DNA of 64,000 bases from Marsupella aquatica. Lineage: Eukaryota > Marchantiophyta. The notes under the pieces were generated by a model. The model was not told where the DNA came from and searched no databases. It saw only the letters and a list, made by a program, of their open reading frames with translations. The DNA lies in the NCBI GenBank assembly GCA_973895155.1, contig OZ316891.1, forward strand, positions 22,382,001 to 22,446,000, written 5' to 3'. Positions within the stretch are counted from its first letter, which is position 1, and each line of letters opens with the position of its first letter. This document shows, piece by piece, positions 1 to 10,239 of the stretch. A program made the translations under genes and the position numbers.

Positions 1-1037
1 ACCTTTTGTTGCCCACCTTCCCGTCAGTCTCCATCCTTCGTAACTTTACCGTAAACCTCGCTCTCCCTCTCTTTCATTCAGGACATCACAAAGGGAGGAG
101 AGATTGAGAGGCTCTCGTTTGATCAGGATAACACAAAGGGAGGAGAGATGAGAGGCTGGGAAGTGCTCTTGACGTGTTGCATAACGGAACATGTCATAAA
201 TCGACTCACGTATAGCAATTAATAGTGTACCATGATGGAATTCCAGTAATACAAGTCAGTCATTTGCCATCAGCACGAAAACTGATTGGGTCGGTACTTG
301 ACATCAATTTTGTTGTGATAACAAACTCAATCAGCAGAGCAGAAGGCATGACACCGTGAGACACAATCGGTGGTGCCGCTGCAAGGTGCCAATCAAACAC
401 TAGGTGCCAATCAAACACTTGGAGCAGTGACATTGGATTAATGGTTCTCATCAGTTATTATGTTGCTGCTGCAGGAGAATCGTGGCACCGACCATTCCTT
501 TGCACGAAGAGGCTATTAGTGTACCGTACCATTCTATCTGTAGGTGGACTTTTGTGTAACCCTCTTGCTGACTTCTACTGCCACTATATAAGTCTACAAT
601 AATGTTGTTTAGCATTATTCTCAAGCATCATAACTCACAATCCTGCAAAATGCTGCTGTTCTTTTTTTTGCACGTGCAGCACGTGCGTCTCGCCAGGGCC
701 ATTCAAAGTCTAGGGACAAGGGCAGTCCTAGGTGAAAGAAACTCTCCTGGGGTCTATTTACAAAGTAATGTGGGCAGGTATTTTGCCATCTATTAAATTT
801 CTTTTCCACTCTTGCCAACAATTGGATTTCTTTCTGGTTTGTTGACAACATTGTGATCGCCTGCAAGGGGGTCTGATGGCAAGGGGAGGCCAGTGCGAGG
901 CAAGGCGGTTAGACACAGTTGACCCCAGACATAATCATGTGTTGGGCCGGGCAGGGCGTGTTGCACAAGGGGGAGGCAAACAATTGGGAGGGGCATCATT
1001 TCAGCTATTCTAATCATTGTGATTGTATTTATTGTCA
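1..1037. other. Intergenic, no gene seen
   Basis: No reading frame here resembles a known protein and no RNA gene was recognised. Small direct repeats are visible: the phrase 'acaaagggaggagag' occurs near 87 and again near 131, and 'ggtgccaatcaaacact' occurs twice around 385-420. The short open frames on both strands are not supported by anything else. Confidence 0.5.
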
Positions 1038-1265
1038 TTGCAAAACAGCTTTTAAGTACTGAATATGTTCTAATTCACAATATTGTCACTCTTTTTATTG
1101 TATTTATAAAAATAACACGAAATAGTATATGAATGACAAATTCACCATAGTGACCAAGGGAACTACATACGAGAAGAGTGTCATTTTTATAAATACAAAA
1201 AAATAGTGACCTTATTGTAAATTCAAACATTTTTGGTGGCAATGTACTTAAAAGCTGTATTGCAA
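1038..1265. mobile_element. MITE-like inverted-repeat element, copy 1
   Basis: A 228-bp palindromic element. The outer 22 bases of each arm (TTGCAAAACAGCTTTTAAG... on the left and its reverse complement on the right) match with one mismatch. The complementarity continues inward in blocks (cacaatattgtcactctttt against the reverse complement of the 1180-1230 segment). It has no coding capacity. A related copy lies at 26532-26780, sharing the internal 'tttataaatacaa' and 'ttttggtggcaatgta' stretches. No target duplication was recognised, so the transposon superfamily is unassigned. Confidence 0.65.
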
Positions 1266-2813
1266 AAGTGATGTCTTTTCAATTGTCTATATTCCATTTG
1301 TTGTGGAATTCAGTTGTTGTTGCTCGGCAAGGGTCCGGCAAGGGTTTAGGGTTTTAAGATCCCCTCTCCTCTCCTCCCTTTCCCTCCCTTTCCCTCCCTG
1401 TCTCATGCATCTCCATTCTCCCTCCACCCTGCCCCTCTCCTCTTCTCTCCCCTTCTCTCCGCGCAACCCCAAAAAACAACATGGCTGCAATGAGGACAAT
1501 TCTGCAACCACAACATGGCCATATCGATGACCTGGCCAAAATGATGACACTTCCACAACAATACAACAACCGGCATGGCCACAACCGCAACACAACTCAA
1601 CAACCATCTGGCTAAAACAACAACATTTCCAAACAAACAACATGGCTGCAATGAGAACTTGTCTAAAATGATGATTGACTTCCACACCCACAACATGGTT
1701 GCAACACTGGTATGGCAGTCTATACTATAATTCATGATCAAAGTCTAGCCATCATGGCCTACTCGACAGAGTTAATCTATTGAGTAAATGGGCGCTGCTC
1801 AAAGACAACATGCACATGTGCAACATCCAATGAATACACATAAGAGACTGTGGTCAACATAAGAGATCATGGTTCACCTCCAAGAGGCTCTGTCCATGGG
1901 AACACATATGAGAGCTTTTCTATACTCTCCTTATGTTTCAAATTGCTCTGAAACCCCGTCTGAAAGAATGAACCCAAGTTCCCCACACTAACTAAATCCT
2001 GCTAGTGAATGTAGTAGTGACACATTTGGGGGTGCACATCTAAACTTAGCCAAGTATCTGAGCCATGGTTAGACTAACTGCAATTATATACTAACTATAG
2101 ACCCAAGAGTAATGCCTAACAGAATCCATAGGAATTGTTTTGGCCGCATATCAAAATTTGGATATATCAAAGATATCAAATATCAAATCTTGTGGATGTC
2201 AACCAGCATGCAAGTGAATATCCAAGATGCAACCAGTAACCTGCACAAAACAGTGTAAAATTTGGATATTTGTCCTATTTGGCAATTTGTGTGCACGTGC
2301 ACCAGTATTTGGGCTAGTAGACACAAAGGTTAGTAATGGAGATTTGGATGGACACACTCAAATCATTGTGGAACAATTAGGTCAGGATTGCAAATGGTAT
2401 CATAAAAAGTACATTAAGTTAACCCCCCTTGGATAACATGTACTTGCATCCCCTCAGGAGTTTCTTCAATGAAATAAGAGGTTTTAATTGTGTTCCCTTT
2501 GTGCTTGAGGTGGTAAGTCCTTTGCAAGACTCCCCAATCTCGGTATCTTTCTCAGGTCACAATGGTATATTTATTCTAAAAATAGAATTAAAATTAACTT
2601 TGTAAGATACTATCAATTTATTTACTGATCACGACCAAACAGAAAATGAACTATGTCTAAGGATGAGCACCTCTTATATCCATCCCAATATATTCTTGTT
2701 CATAATTTAGATCATATATGTCATTTTTGCCCACGTAAACAGTTGGTCGTAGCATTGCCTTTTATGGCCTTGACATAAGCAAATCTCAGTGGCACCCTGA
2801 CTTAGCCAGCAAG
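1266..2813. other. Intergenic; pyrimidine-rich tract and quasi-repeats
   Basis: A CT-rich tract runs from about 1360 to 1465, followed by imperfect repeats of 'acaacatggctgcaatga' (near 1480, 1640 and 1690). The 100-134 aa minus-strand frames across this area are by-products of low-complexity sequence. Nothing recognisable is seen from 1740 to 2813. Confidence 0.45.
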
Positions 2814-3346
2814 TAAGCTACTGAGCTCCCATTTTTCTGGATCCACGTCAATCCTTGGCTTAAAATGGGACAAAGTAGAGATTCAGAACTCTCTAGTGAC
2901 TCTTGAGCTTCCAAAGAGAACATGTGGCTATTAGGTTTCCTAACTTTCCAAAGTGAGATACTCAGATTATGAGTCACTCTCCAAACTGAGATATTCAGAT
3001 TATGAACCGCTGCGCGCCCACCCCCCCCCCCCCCTAAAATAAAAACCTCTGATAATGACAAACAAGTACATAGCAATCAATGGAAGGCTACTGAGCTCCC
3101 ATTTTTCTGGATCCACATCAATCCATGGCTTAAAATGGGACAAAGTGACTCTTGAGCTTCCAAAGGGAACATGTGGCTATTAGGTTTCCACTTTCTGGAT
3201 CCACACTAACAGTGACTTTCCAAAGTGAGATACTCAGATTATGAGTCACTCTCTAAAGTGAGATATTCAGATTATCCCCCCCCCCCCCTAAAAAAACAAA
3301 ACCAAACCTCCGATAATGATAAACAAGTACATGGCAATCAATTCAA
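2814..3346 (+). repeat. Direct duplication, two diverged copies of about 265 bp
   Basis: Copy 1 (about 2814-3085) and copy 2 (about 3086-3346) both begin 'ctactgagctcccatttttc'. They share 'cttaaaatgggacaaagt' and 'agatactcagattatgagtc', contain a pure C run (about 3021-3034, and 3276-3288) and end near 'caagtacat(a/g)gcaatcaat'. The copies differ by small deletions, so the duplication is not recent. Confidence 0.75.
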
Positions 3347-4853
3347 GCATACACATACGAAAATTTAAAAACCAAAAAACCTTGAGGAGCATCTACAGTA
3401 GACATCTTACGAATGAAGCTAGGAAAGAAACAGTACCTAAAATTTCTGGACAGATGCAGTGAAAGGTAGGAAACTGTTTCCAGGGAACTTTTATGTTTTC
3501 CCTCCCAAACCAGAAGTGTTTCAAATTGGCTCGGCAATATCATTATTTTGTGAAACTGAAAAGATTCTCGGAAACAAAAATGTATACAAAGGAATTATTG
3601 GAGCATCCTTGATGACTCCCAGTTGCAATAATCCGTTGCAGAAAGGACAAAGCATTTTGAATATGATACAAGTATAGATAATTAGTGGGTATGCGAGTCA
3701 GGTCAAGTGCCATAAAAAATAATTGCCATAAAAAAGTATTGATAAAATTTCTGGATAATTGAAATAGTTATTTATTTTGTGGCTGAAACATGCAATGAAC
3801 AAATGGACACTGTGATTTGCCACCCATGTGATTTCCCACCCACGTGCTTATGCATATGAATTTTCTAGGTGTCCTGGTTAGTGCACATGTTTTGCACTTG
3901 TCAAGTACTCCTTTAAGGAAACCTCACTCAACATTTGCACTTGCCCAGTATTGCAAGTTTGAGTTCAAATTTTAACGCTCAATATATTGTGTAAGGTATG
4001 TATACAAGAAAAATGATGTCCTGACCAATTCCACTTAGCATAACAGACTTGTTAGGGATTTACTGTTGGGTCTAGAGTTACTCTCCAACTGTAGTCAGGT
4101 ACTTGATCAAGGTTAGGTATGTACACAAACAGGCGTTAGCTTGTGAATGAAACTTAGGCTCATTGTTACAAAGTAGTTGAGAGAAAAAGAGACCTTGGTC
4201 TATAGAGATTTAGTATGGCTAATGGGCCTAGAATGCATCAAAGCTCTCTTGTGTGTTTATGTAGATATAACCTTGAGATGTGAATCTCGTTTTTCTTGTG
4301 TTGACTAATTGCTTGTTCGATATTTCATATGTGCATGCATGCCATCATGAGAAATCCATTTTCAACAAGACTTGATTGTCAGTCTCAAGGCTAACATGCA
4401 TCCCAAGCAGTCTATTTCCTCTAGACAATACATTTCAATGTTTTGATGTCAAATCTTTCATGGTGAATGACGTACATAGAGCCAAAATGGAACTGGCCAA
4501 AATATACCCTAGGCCCGATATTCGTTGACTAACCAAAGTCATGAGATGGAGAGAAGCCAAGTGATATGAGCTGAAACAACTCATCTCCTGCCAGAAATAT
4601 CAAGCAATGAGTACAAGCTTTATAATTGGTTAACTGGATTGCCATTTCAAAGTTTGAATATAGTAGGAGTGAGATAAAAATGCATCCAAAAGAAGTTACA
4701 AACCCTGTACTTTTCTGGCAAAACTTGGCAAGTTCAAACAAAGAATATTACTTGGTCAATTTGAGGATTGTATGTCCCCATAATTGCACATCAACATATG
4801 ACAATATACATCACTCCATACCGTGATAGACTTAATTATTCTCTTTGTGTATG
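3347..4853. other. Intergenic, nothing recognised
   Basis: AT-rich single-copy-looking sequence. None of the short frames has a recognisable motif or splice context. Confidence 0.4.
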
Positions 4854-5006
4854 ATTAGGGGGACACATTAATTTGGTGAATACAAAAATGACACGATAAA
4901 CAAGAAAAAACAAATGCAAAGAGTCTTTTGATTACGGGGAGACGTTAATTCGGTGAATATTAAAATGAAACGATAAACAAGAAAACCAAATGCAAAGAGT
5001 CTTTTG
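4854..5006 (+). repeat. Tandem duplication, two copies of about 77 bp
   Basis: Copy 1 is 4854-4930 and copy 2 is 4931-5006. Each starts 'atta(g/c)gggga/g', contains 'cgataaacaagaaaa' and ends 'caaatgcaaagagtcttttg'. The copies abut exactly and differ at about ten positions. Confidence 0.85.
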
Positions 5007-5522
5007 TTATGCTGTGATAATGTAATTTATTGAACTATAACCGTTAACTGTACAGACTTAAAACTTTAACACTAGACAACTCTTGGGCAGTATTAACATT
5101 AACAGGATAAACCTTCCAACTTAGTTTGGTATGGGTCAAAACGATACAAAGACACCACTGTATTCTGAAAGCAAGGATGGACAGGTTTTGGGTATACAAG
5201 GGTAGAAGCCTTGGTTGGGTAGCTGCAAAGTAAAAGGACCATCCAAGAAAGAAAGAAATTGCTATAGATCATGGAGGAGACAGGAAGCATGGATGACTTC
5301 ATTCAATCTATGTGACTACCTTTGGGTCATTGACCTGGTATCTAAACTCACAAGCAGGCTCATTCTATCAAATTTGTATGAGCGAAAATTGACTTCAAAT
5401 TCAAGATATGTGAAACCAAGTTTTGCCTACCAAGAGAGTCAGTTTGGCAAAGTGGCCAGTATTCAGGATTTTTCCTTGTAGAAATTTTGGTACTGAGGGG
5501 AAATTTCTTTTTGCCATTGATC

Positions 5523-5893
5523 ATAAATATCCAACAAATGTGGATAAGAGGATGACATAACATTTTCCTAGAATTTCCACATTTCTGAATGATTATAGCT
5601 GGACCGTATATATAATGTGCCAAATCTCATAAGGTCTGTTGGATGCCTTGTGGTGGCTCTATGTGATTATATGCTTCAAAGTAAAGAAAATTAGTTCTGA
5701 CAATAGTCTATGAGTCTCACTAGTATTTATTTTTGCCCTAAACCCTAAACCCTAAATGCCTATGTTCAAAGCTATCCAACCAACGTGAATAAGAGGATGA
5801 CATCAAGTTTTCTCAGAATTTTCACATCTTCTGAACCACTAAAATTGGACCCGTAAATTCAATGTGCAAACTTTCTAGGGTCTGTTGGGTGCC
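5523..5893 (+). repeat. Direct repeat pair separated by a telomeric motif
   Basis: Two related segments of about 125 bp (5523-5645 and 5765-5893) share 'ataagaggatgacat' and 'ggtctgttgg(a/g)tgcctt'. The spacer contains three exact units of the plant telomeric repeat CCCTAAA at 5736-5756. Arrangement and divergence suggest an old tandem duplication of about 245 bp. Confidence 0.7.
5736..5756. repeat. Interstitial telomeric motif (CCCTAAA)3
   Basis: Three perfect consecutive units of CCCTAAA, the complement of the TTTAGGG telomere repeat used by most land plants. It is too short to be a chromosome end. It may be an interstitial trace or a telo-box-type promoter motif. Confidence 0.9.
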
Positions 5894-5899
5894 TTTGCT

Positions 5900-6760
5900 G
5901 TGCTCTCTCCGCGGCAGGGTAGGGCAGGGCAGAGTGGCAGGGTAAAGAGCTTCGGGCACAGAACTGGGGGAGGATCGCACACCTGGTAGCAGGGAATGGG
6001 GCGGGGCAGGGGTAGCGCAGAGCAGAGTGGCTGGCAGGGTAGGAGACTCGGGCACAGAATTTGGGCAGGATAGCACCTCCAGCGAGGCAGGGGCGGGCAG
6101 GATAGCACACCGGGTAGCAGGGAATTCGGGCAGGGTATGGCAGGGCAGAGTGGCAGGGTATGGCAGGGCAGAGTGGCAGAGTAGGAACCTTGGACAGGAT
6201 GGCACATCGGGCAGGGTAGCTCGATAGCGCATGGGGAAGGATAGTGCATGGGGCAGCAGGGAATTCGGGCAGGGTAGCACATCGGATTGCACATCGGGCA
6301 GGATAGCACATCGGGCGTCACGAAGTTCGGGCAGGGCTAGGCAGGAACCTCGGGCAGCAGGGGAAGTCGGGCAAGGTAGCTAAGCTATACATTGGGCAGG
6401 GAAGCACGATTGCTTGAGCACACTAGCACAGCCAGCACCAGCATTTTACATGGGTCAGGGACTCAGGGTAGCAGATCGGGCAGGACAGCACATCGGGCAG
6501 GGCAGGGCAGGGCAGGGCAGGGCAGGGCAGGGCAGGGCAGGGCAGGAACCTCGGGCAGCAGGGAATTTGGGCAAAGGTGGCTGCACGTCGGGCAGGGAAG
6601 CACGATGGATCTTTTTATTGGCGTTGCTGAGCACAGCCAGCCAGGACACTAGCACAGCCTCGAGGCCCACACCCCACCACACCACGCCACACCACACCAC
6701 ACACAGCCAGCAAAGAGCCCCCAGTAGTAAAGCAAGTTCAGCCCCCTCTCTCCTGTGATG
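5900..6760 (+). repeat. GC-rich GGGCAGG-type minisatellite region
   Basis: From about 5900 to 6600 the plus strand is built of variants of 'gggcaggatagcacatcggg', and includes a pure GGGCA run at 6495-6545 (about ten units). A CCACA-rich tail follows near 6665-6715. The overlapping minus-strand frames of about 150 aa (CATLPARCAIL-like repeats) are open only because the repeat lacks stops. Composition differs sharply from the AT-rich flanks. Confidence 0.85.
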
Positions 6761-7734
6761 CATACATAGCCTGTGTCTCAGCGAAGTCCGAGGAAAGAGA
6801 CTACAGAGTATGGCATCTCAACCTTGGAGTTGCGGGGAAAAAATGACTCACCGAACTATCACTTTCGGGTCACCGTTCAGCGATGTGCGGACACGGATTT
6901 GGATTTTTGTGTTCGTCACGTTTTTCCCAGGAATCTGTCCCTGACCGCTACTGGAGGCAAGAATGCGACGTTTGAGATGCCCTAGTAGTGTATACATTAG
7001 GGCTTCTCAAACTTCGTGTTGCTGCTTCCGGTTGCGGTCAGAGATGGAATCCCGGGAAAAAAGTGGTGGACACAAAAATCCATGTCTGCACACTGCTGAA
7101 CCGTGACCGAAACTTCTAATTCTGGGCCTCTTTTTTTTCCCGCAACTCCAAGGATAGGGAGTCTGAAATCAAACTTTAATAGATGGGGACTTGTTGGGTC
7201 GAGAGTTTGCGGTGCGGGATAGAGCCTGAAACCTTTTTTTCTGGGCTTTTTTGGCTAACCTGCAGCACATTGGTAGCACATTCAAAAGGCAGTACAGTCT
7301 ACAGTGCAGTGTGTATATGTGCATTCCATGGTTAAGTGCAGAGTAACAATCTGTAAATGCAGCAGCTATAAGTGCATTCTCTGGTGAATTCCATGATTAG
7401 GTGCAGGCTGGCCATGTTATCCCCTAATCTTAAAGGCAGTTTTCTTCCTAGATGCACCAACTGTGTGTGCAGACTATGTGCAGGTTGGCCGTGCCATCCA
7501 CTAAATAATATTACAATAATTTATGTTGTAAAAGCACCCAAAATGCAGTTTGCATGAGTGTAGGTGTACCTTCACTCAACTAAAAATACGCAATAAATTA
7601 AAATACTTAATGCATTTCTCTATAGATTACTGACGATTTATTACTTACTGCAATACATACATAAATTATTATTTTTGATAATGATAAGTGAAGTGGACAG
7701 TTACATAAAATAGTTTCATGCACTTATTCATGTA
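6761..7734. other. Intergenic, nothing recognised
   Basis: No homologous-looking frame is seen. An inverted relationship is visible between 'tctcaaccttggagttgcgggg' near 6818 and 'cccgcaactccaaggatagggag' near 7140, together with 'gtccctgaccgct' against 'agcggtcaggg'-like sequence further in. This suggests another decayed inverted-repeat element of about 350 bp. Confidence 0.4.
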
Positions 7735-8185
7735 TTTTTTTGGGGTAATATATACCTTGTCATTGCATTTTTCCATTTATCACTATGCCACTCTTTTTAT
7801 TTTCGGGTTAAGAAACCTTACCCAGGTGACCTCTTTCACATCCAATGGTTGTCATCACACTCAATTTTGGAATCAGATGGCCTGGGTCTCCCTCAACGTG
7901 ACTTGGACCATCCTAAGGAGTACTGAGGCAAAGGCTCTGCACATGTACAGGCTGGCATTAGATTGAGGCCATGCATAGGATGGGGGGACAGGACCACACA
8001 AGCCGCCCCCTGGTCAGCTGACCCAAGGGTGGTCAAGATTGTTTTGAGGGAGACCTGGGTGTGATGATGGCCATTGGACGTGAGGAGCTAACCTAGGTTA
8101 GTTTTCTTGATCCACAAACAAAAAGAGTGATAGTGTGATACATGGAAAAAAATTCAGTGGCAAGGTGCATATTATGCCAGAAAAG
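7735..8185. mobile_element. Large foldback (long inverted-repeat) element
   Basis: Left arm about 7735-7915 and right arm about 8010-8185 are reverse complements over most of their length. Paired landmarks are 'taatat(a/g)(t/c)acctt', 'atcacta..ccactcttttt', 'ccaatgg(t/c)(t/c)(g/a)tcatcacac' and 'ggtctccctcaa'. The central 80-100 bp is unpaired and GC-rich. The element has no coding capacity. The long arms recall Mutator-type or foldback non-autonomous elements, but no flanking duplication was found. Confidence 0.7.
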
Positions 8186-8329
8186 AGGGACAACCTTGTA
8201 CATCCCAGTATTAATGATATTACACATATAACATGGTGCAAGGTGCAAGGTGCAAAGTGCAAAGTGCACATATAAGATAATTCATATAATGGATAAAGTG
8301 CACTCATAACATAATGCATACAGTGGATA

Positions 8330-8755
8330 AAGTGCACCATGGATAAGTACAGGCTTGAGGTGTCTTTCCGGGATCATGCACTTAGACACTATAGTGCATA
8401 AGCTATTTCCATGCACATAGAGGACTGCATATAGGATACCTGGTGCATACCATGCATAAGTGCACCATGAGGACAAGTGCAGGCTAGGCGCACTTGACAC
8501 TAGCGCGTCTGCAAATTTCCATGCACATATGGACGAGGGCATAAATGATATCTGGTGCACTTATAACATGGTGCACATCGTGGATAAGTGCACCGTGCGG
8601 ATAAGTGCAGACTAGGTGCACTTATTAAGCACTGGGGCGTAAAGCAGTTTCCACGCACATATGGAGGAGTGTATAAATGAGATCCGGTGCACTAATAACA
8701 TGGTGTGTACCGTGGATAAGTGCACCGTGAGGATAAGTGCAGGCTAGGAGCGCCT
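8330..8755 (+). repeat. 128-bp tandem array, three units plus a partial
   Basis: Units begin 'aagtgcacc(a/g)tg' at 8330, 8458, 8586 and 8718, giving periods of 128, 128 and 132. Each contains 'aagtgcaggcta', 'tttcca(t/c)gcacatatgga' and 'ctggtgcac'. The reading frames crossing it are repeat artefacts. Confidence 0.85.
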
Positions 8756-8774
8756 TCGAGGGGGATCCTGCAAT

Positions 8775-9425
8775 TCAATTAGACACAGTAGACTGTACAC
8801 ATCTGCGTGCGTGCGTGCGTGATGAGCGCACAGCAGCTCTTTGCAATCGGAGAAGAGCTGCTACTTTGCGTTGTCTTGCGTGGCGTATGAGCTTGCGCAA
8901 TGGTTGCCTTTGCCTTGCGTCGTGTTTTGCCGTAGCAAACGAGCTTCTTGGGGATGGTGATGCGGAGCTAGATGCATCAGTGGCTGTGAAGAAGCTTTGG
9001 TGCGCATAGTCGAGCTCAGAGAGCGAGCGAGAGAGGAGCTGTGAGGTGGAAAGCGGGACGGGAGGGGATTGCGGAGGCGTAGTTGTGGTCGGGATTGGAG
9101 ACTCGGAGGAGGCTATGATGTGATTAGTCGTTGAGTTGAGAATGATTTGAGGAAGGGAGAGTGTCAAGACCGTGATGAATGTTGTCCCAGAGCAGGTACT
9201 TTGTGGAGACGTCGATTGAGGAGGATGAGACACGCAGGACTTGTGACATTCTAAGTTGAGGACTTCGTTCAGGTGGTTCGTGATTTTGGGAATTTGAGGG
9301 TGTTGCTCTTCTTGGCACGCAGCAGCTGGACGGTGCGGAGCTTCTGCTTGGATCGAGGAGGAGGACGTTGTGGGGATGCTTCTTTTTAGGTCAGTAAGTG
9401 TACTTTCAGCTGCCCGCTTCACCAT
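8775..9425 (-). CDS. Hypothetical Ser/Pro/Thr-rich protein (doubtful)
   Basis: An uninterrupted minus-strand frame of 216 codons from an ATG at 9425. The predicted protein is basic and hydrophilic, with Ser/Thr/Pro-rich middle parts (PTTTTPPQSPPVP) and an Arg/Ala-rich C terminus. No domain is recognised. The frame lies about 0.8 kb upstream of, and divergent from, the DUF4408/DUF761 gene, so it could be a neighbouring gene, part of that gene's upstream region read on the wrong strand, or chance. The length and smooth composition argue mildly for coding; the missing homology argues against. Confidence 0.3.
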   Translation of the reverse strand: MVKRAAESTLTDLKRSIPTTSSSSIQAEAPHRPAAACQEEQHPQIPKITNHLNEVLNLECHKSCVSHPPQSTSPQSTCSGTTFITVLTLSLPQIILNSTTNHIIASSESPIPTTTTPPQSPPVPLSTSQLLSRSLSELDYAHQSFFTATDASSSASPSPRSSFATAKHDARQRQPLRKLIRHARQRKVAALLRLQRAAVRSSRTHARRCVQSTVSN

Positions 9426-10239
9426 TGCATGCAACGGTCGTAGGTCACTGGGCTGGGCCCTCTCAGCCCCTCACTCTTCTTCAGGGCTAGGGGAAGGTGT
9501 ACTGGATCACTTGCTGTAGAGAAACAGTCTGGGGGAGTGTTATTAAGAAGCGTGGAGCAACAGGTCTACTGTCAGACAGAATGGTGAAGAGATACTGAGT
9601 GGCACACCATTGAGACTTCCGTCGTTCACTTCTGCACTTTGTCTTGGGGGCGTTGAATTCCTCTCCACCGAATGGTTCTAGTTGTTCTGAAGAGGAGAGG
9701 CATGAAAAATTTGCGGAGCAGAATCGAAGGACATAGCGGGAGCAGCACTAGGGCAGAAGAGTTCACTCACATGGCCGGTTTTCTTGCAATGCATCCTCGT
9801 GGAAGTGTCTGGGTGGTAGGCAGATAAGTCGAGGCGGTTTTTTCGGGTGGGCTGATTGCCTGGAAAATGCCTCCGGACAGAAACTCTGTGGGATCCGACC
9901 ACGGAACTTGGATCGTCCCAAAGTGGATATGTTTAGGAGGCTCCGGACTAGACTAGACAAAGTGTGGCTCTTTTTATCATCACAATTGCTTAAGATCGAC
10001 ACCTAGGAAGTGCTCACGAATCAGTCGCGTTAGACCTCTCACTTGTGGGTCTTGTTCCGAAATGCATCGACGGGTTTCATCGTAATTCTTCCTTCTGAAT
10101 CTGTCAAGTTTTGCTTCTGAAGAATCCGGAAAGATTGGGCTTTCCCTCTGACCCTACATTGATGGGTGCAACTTTTTCAGGTCTCGCAGCTCTTAGCCAT
10201 CTTGCCGCCTCGCTTTGAGTGAACCCCTGTGACCCCAAG

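Noticed and set aside
5822-6321. Three overlapping minus-strand frames of about 150 aa
   Set aside because: They are translations of a GC-rich minisatellite that lacks stop codons in all frames; there is no conserved domain.
10219-10239. GTG as start of the DUF4408/DUF761 gene
   Set aside because: Plant nuclear genes start at ATG; the first in-frame ATG is at 10240.
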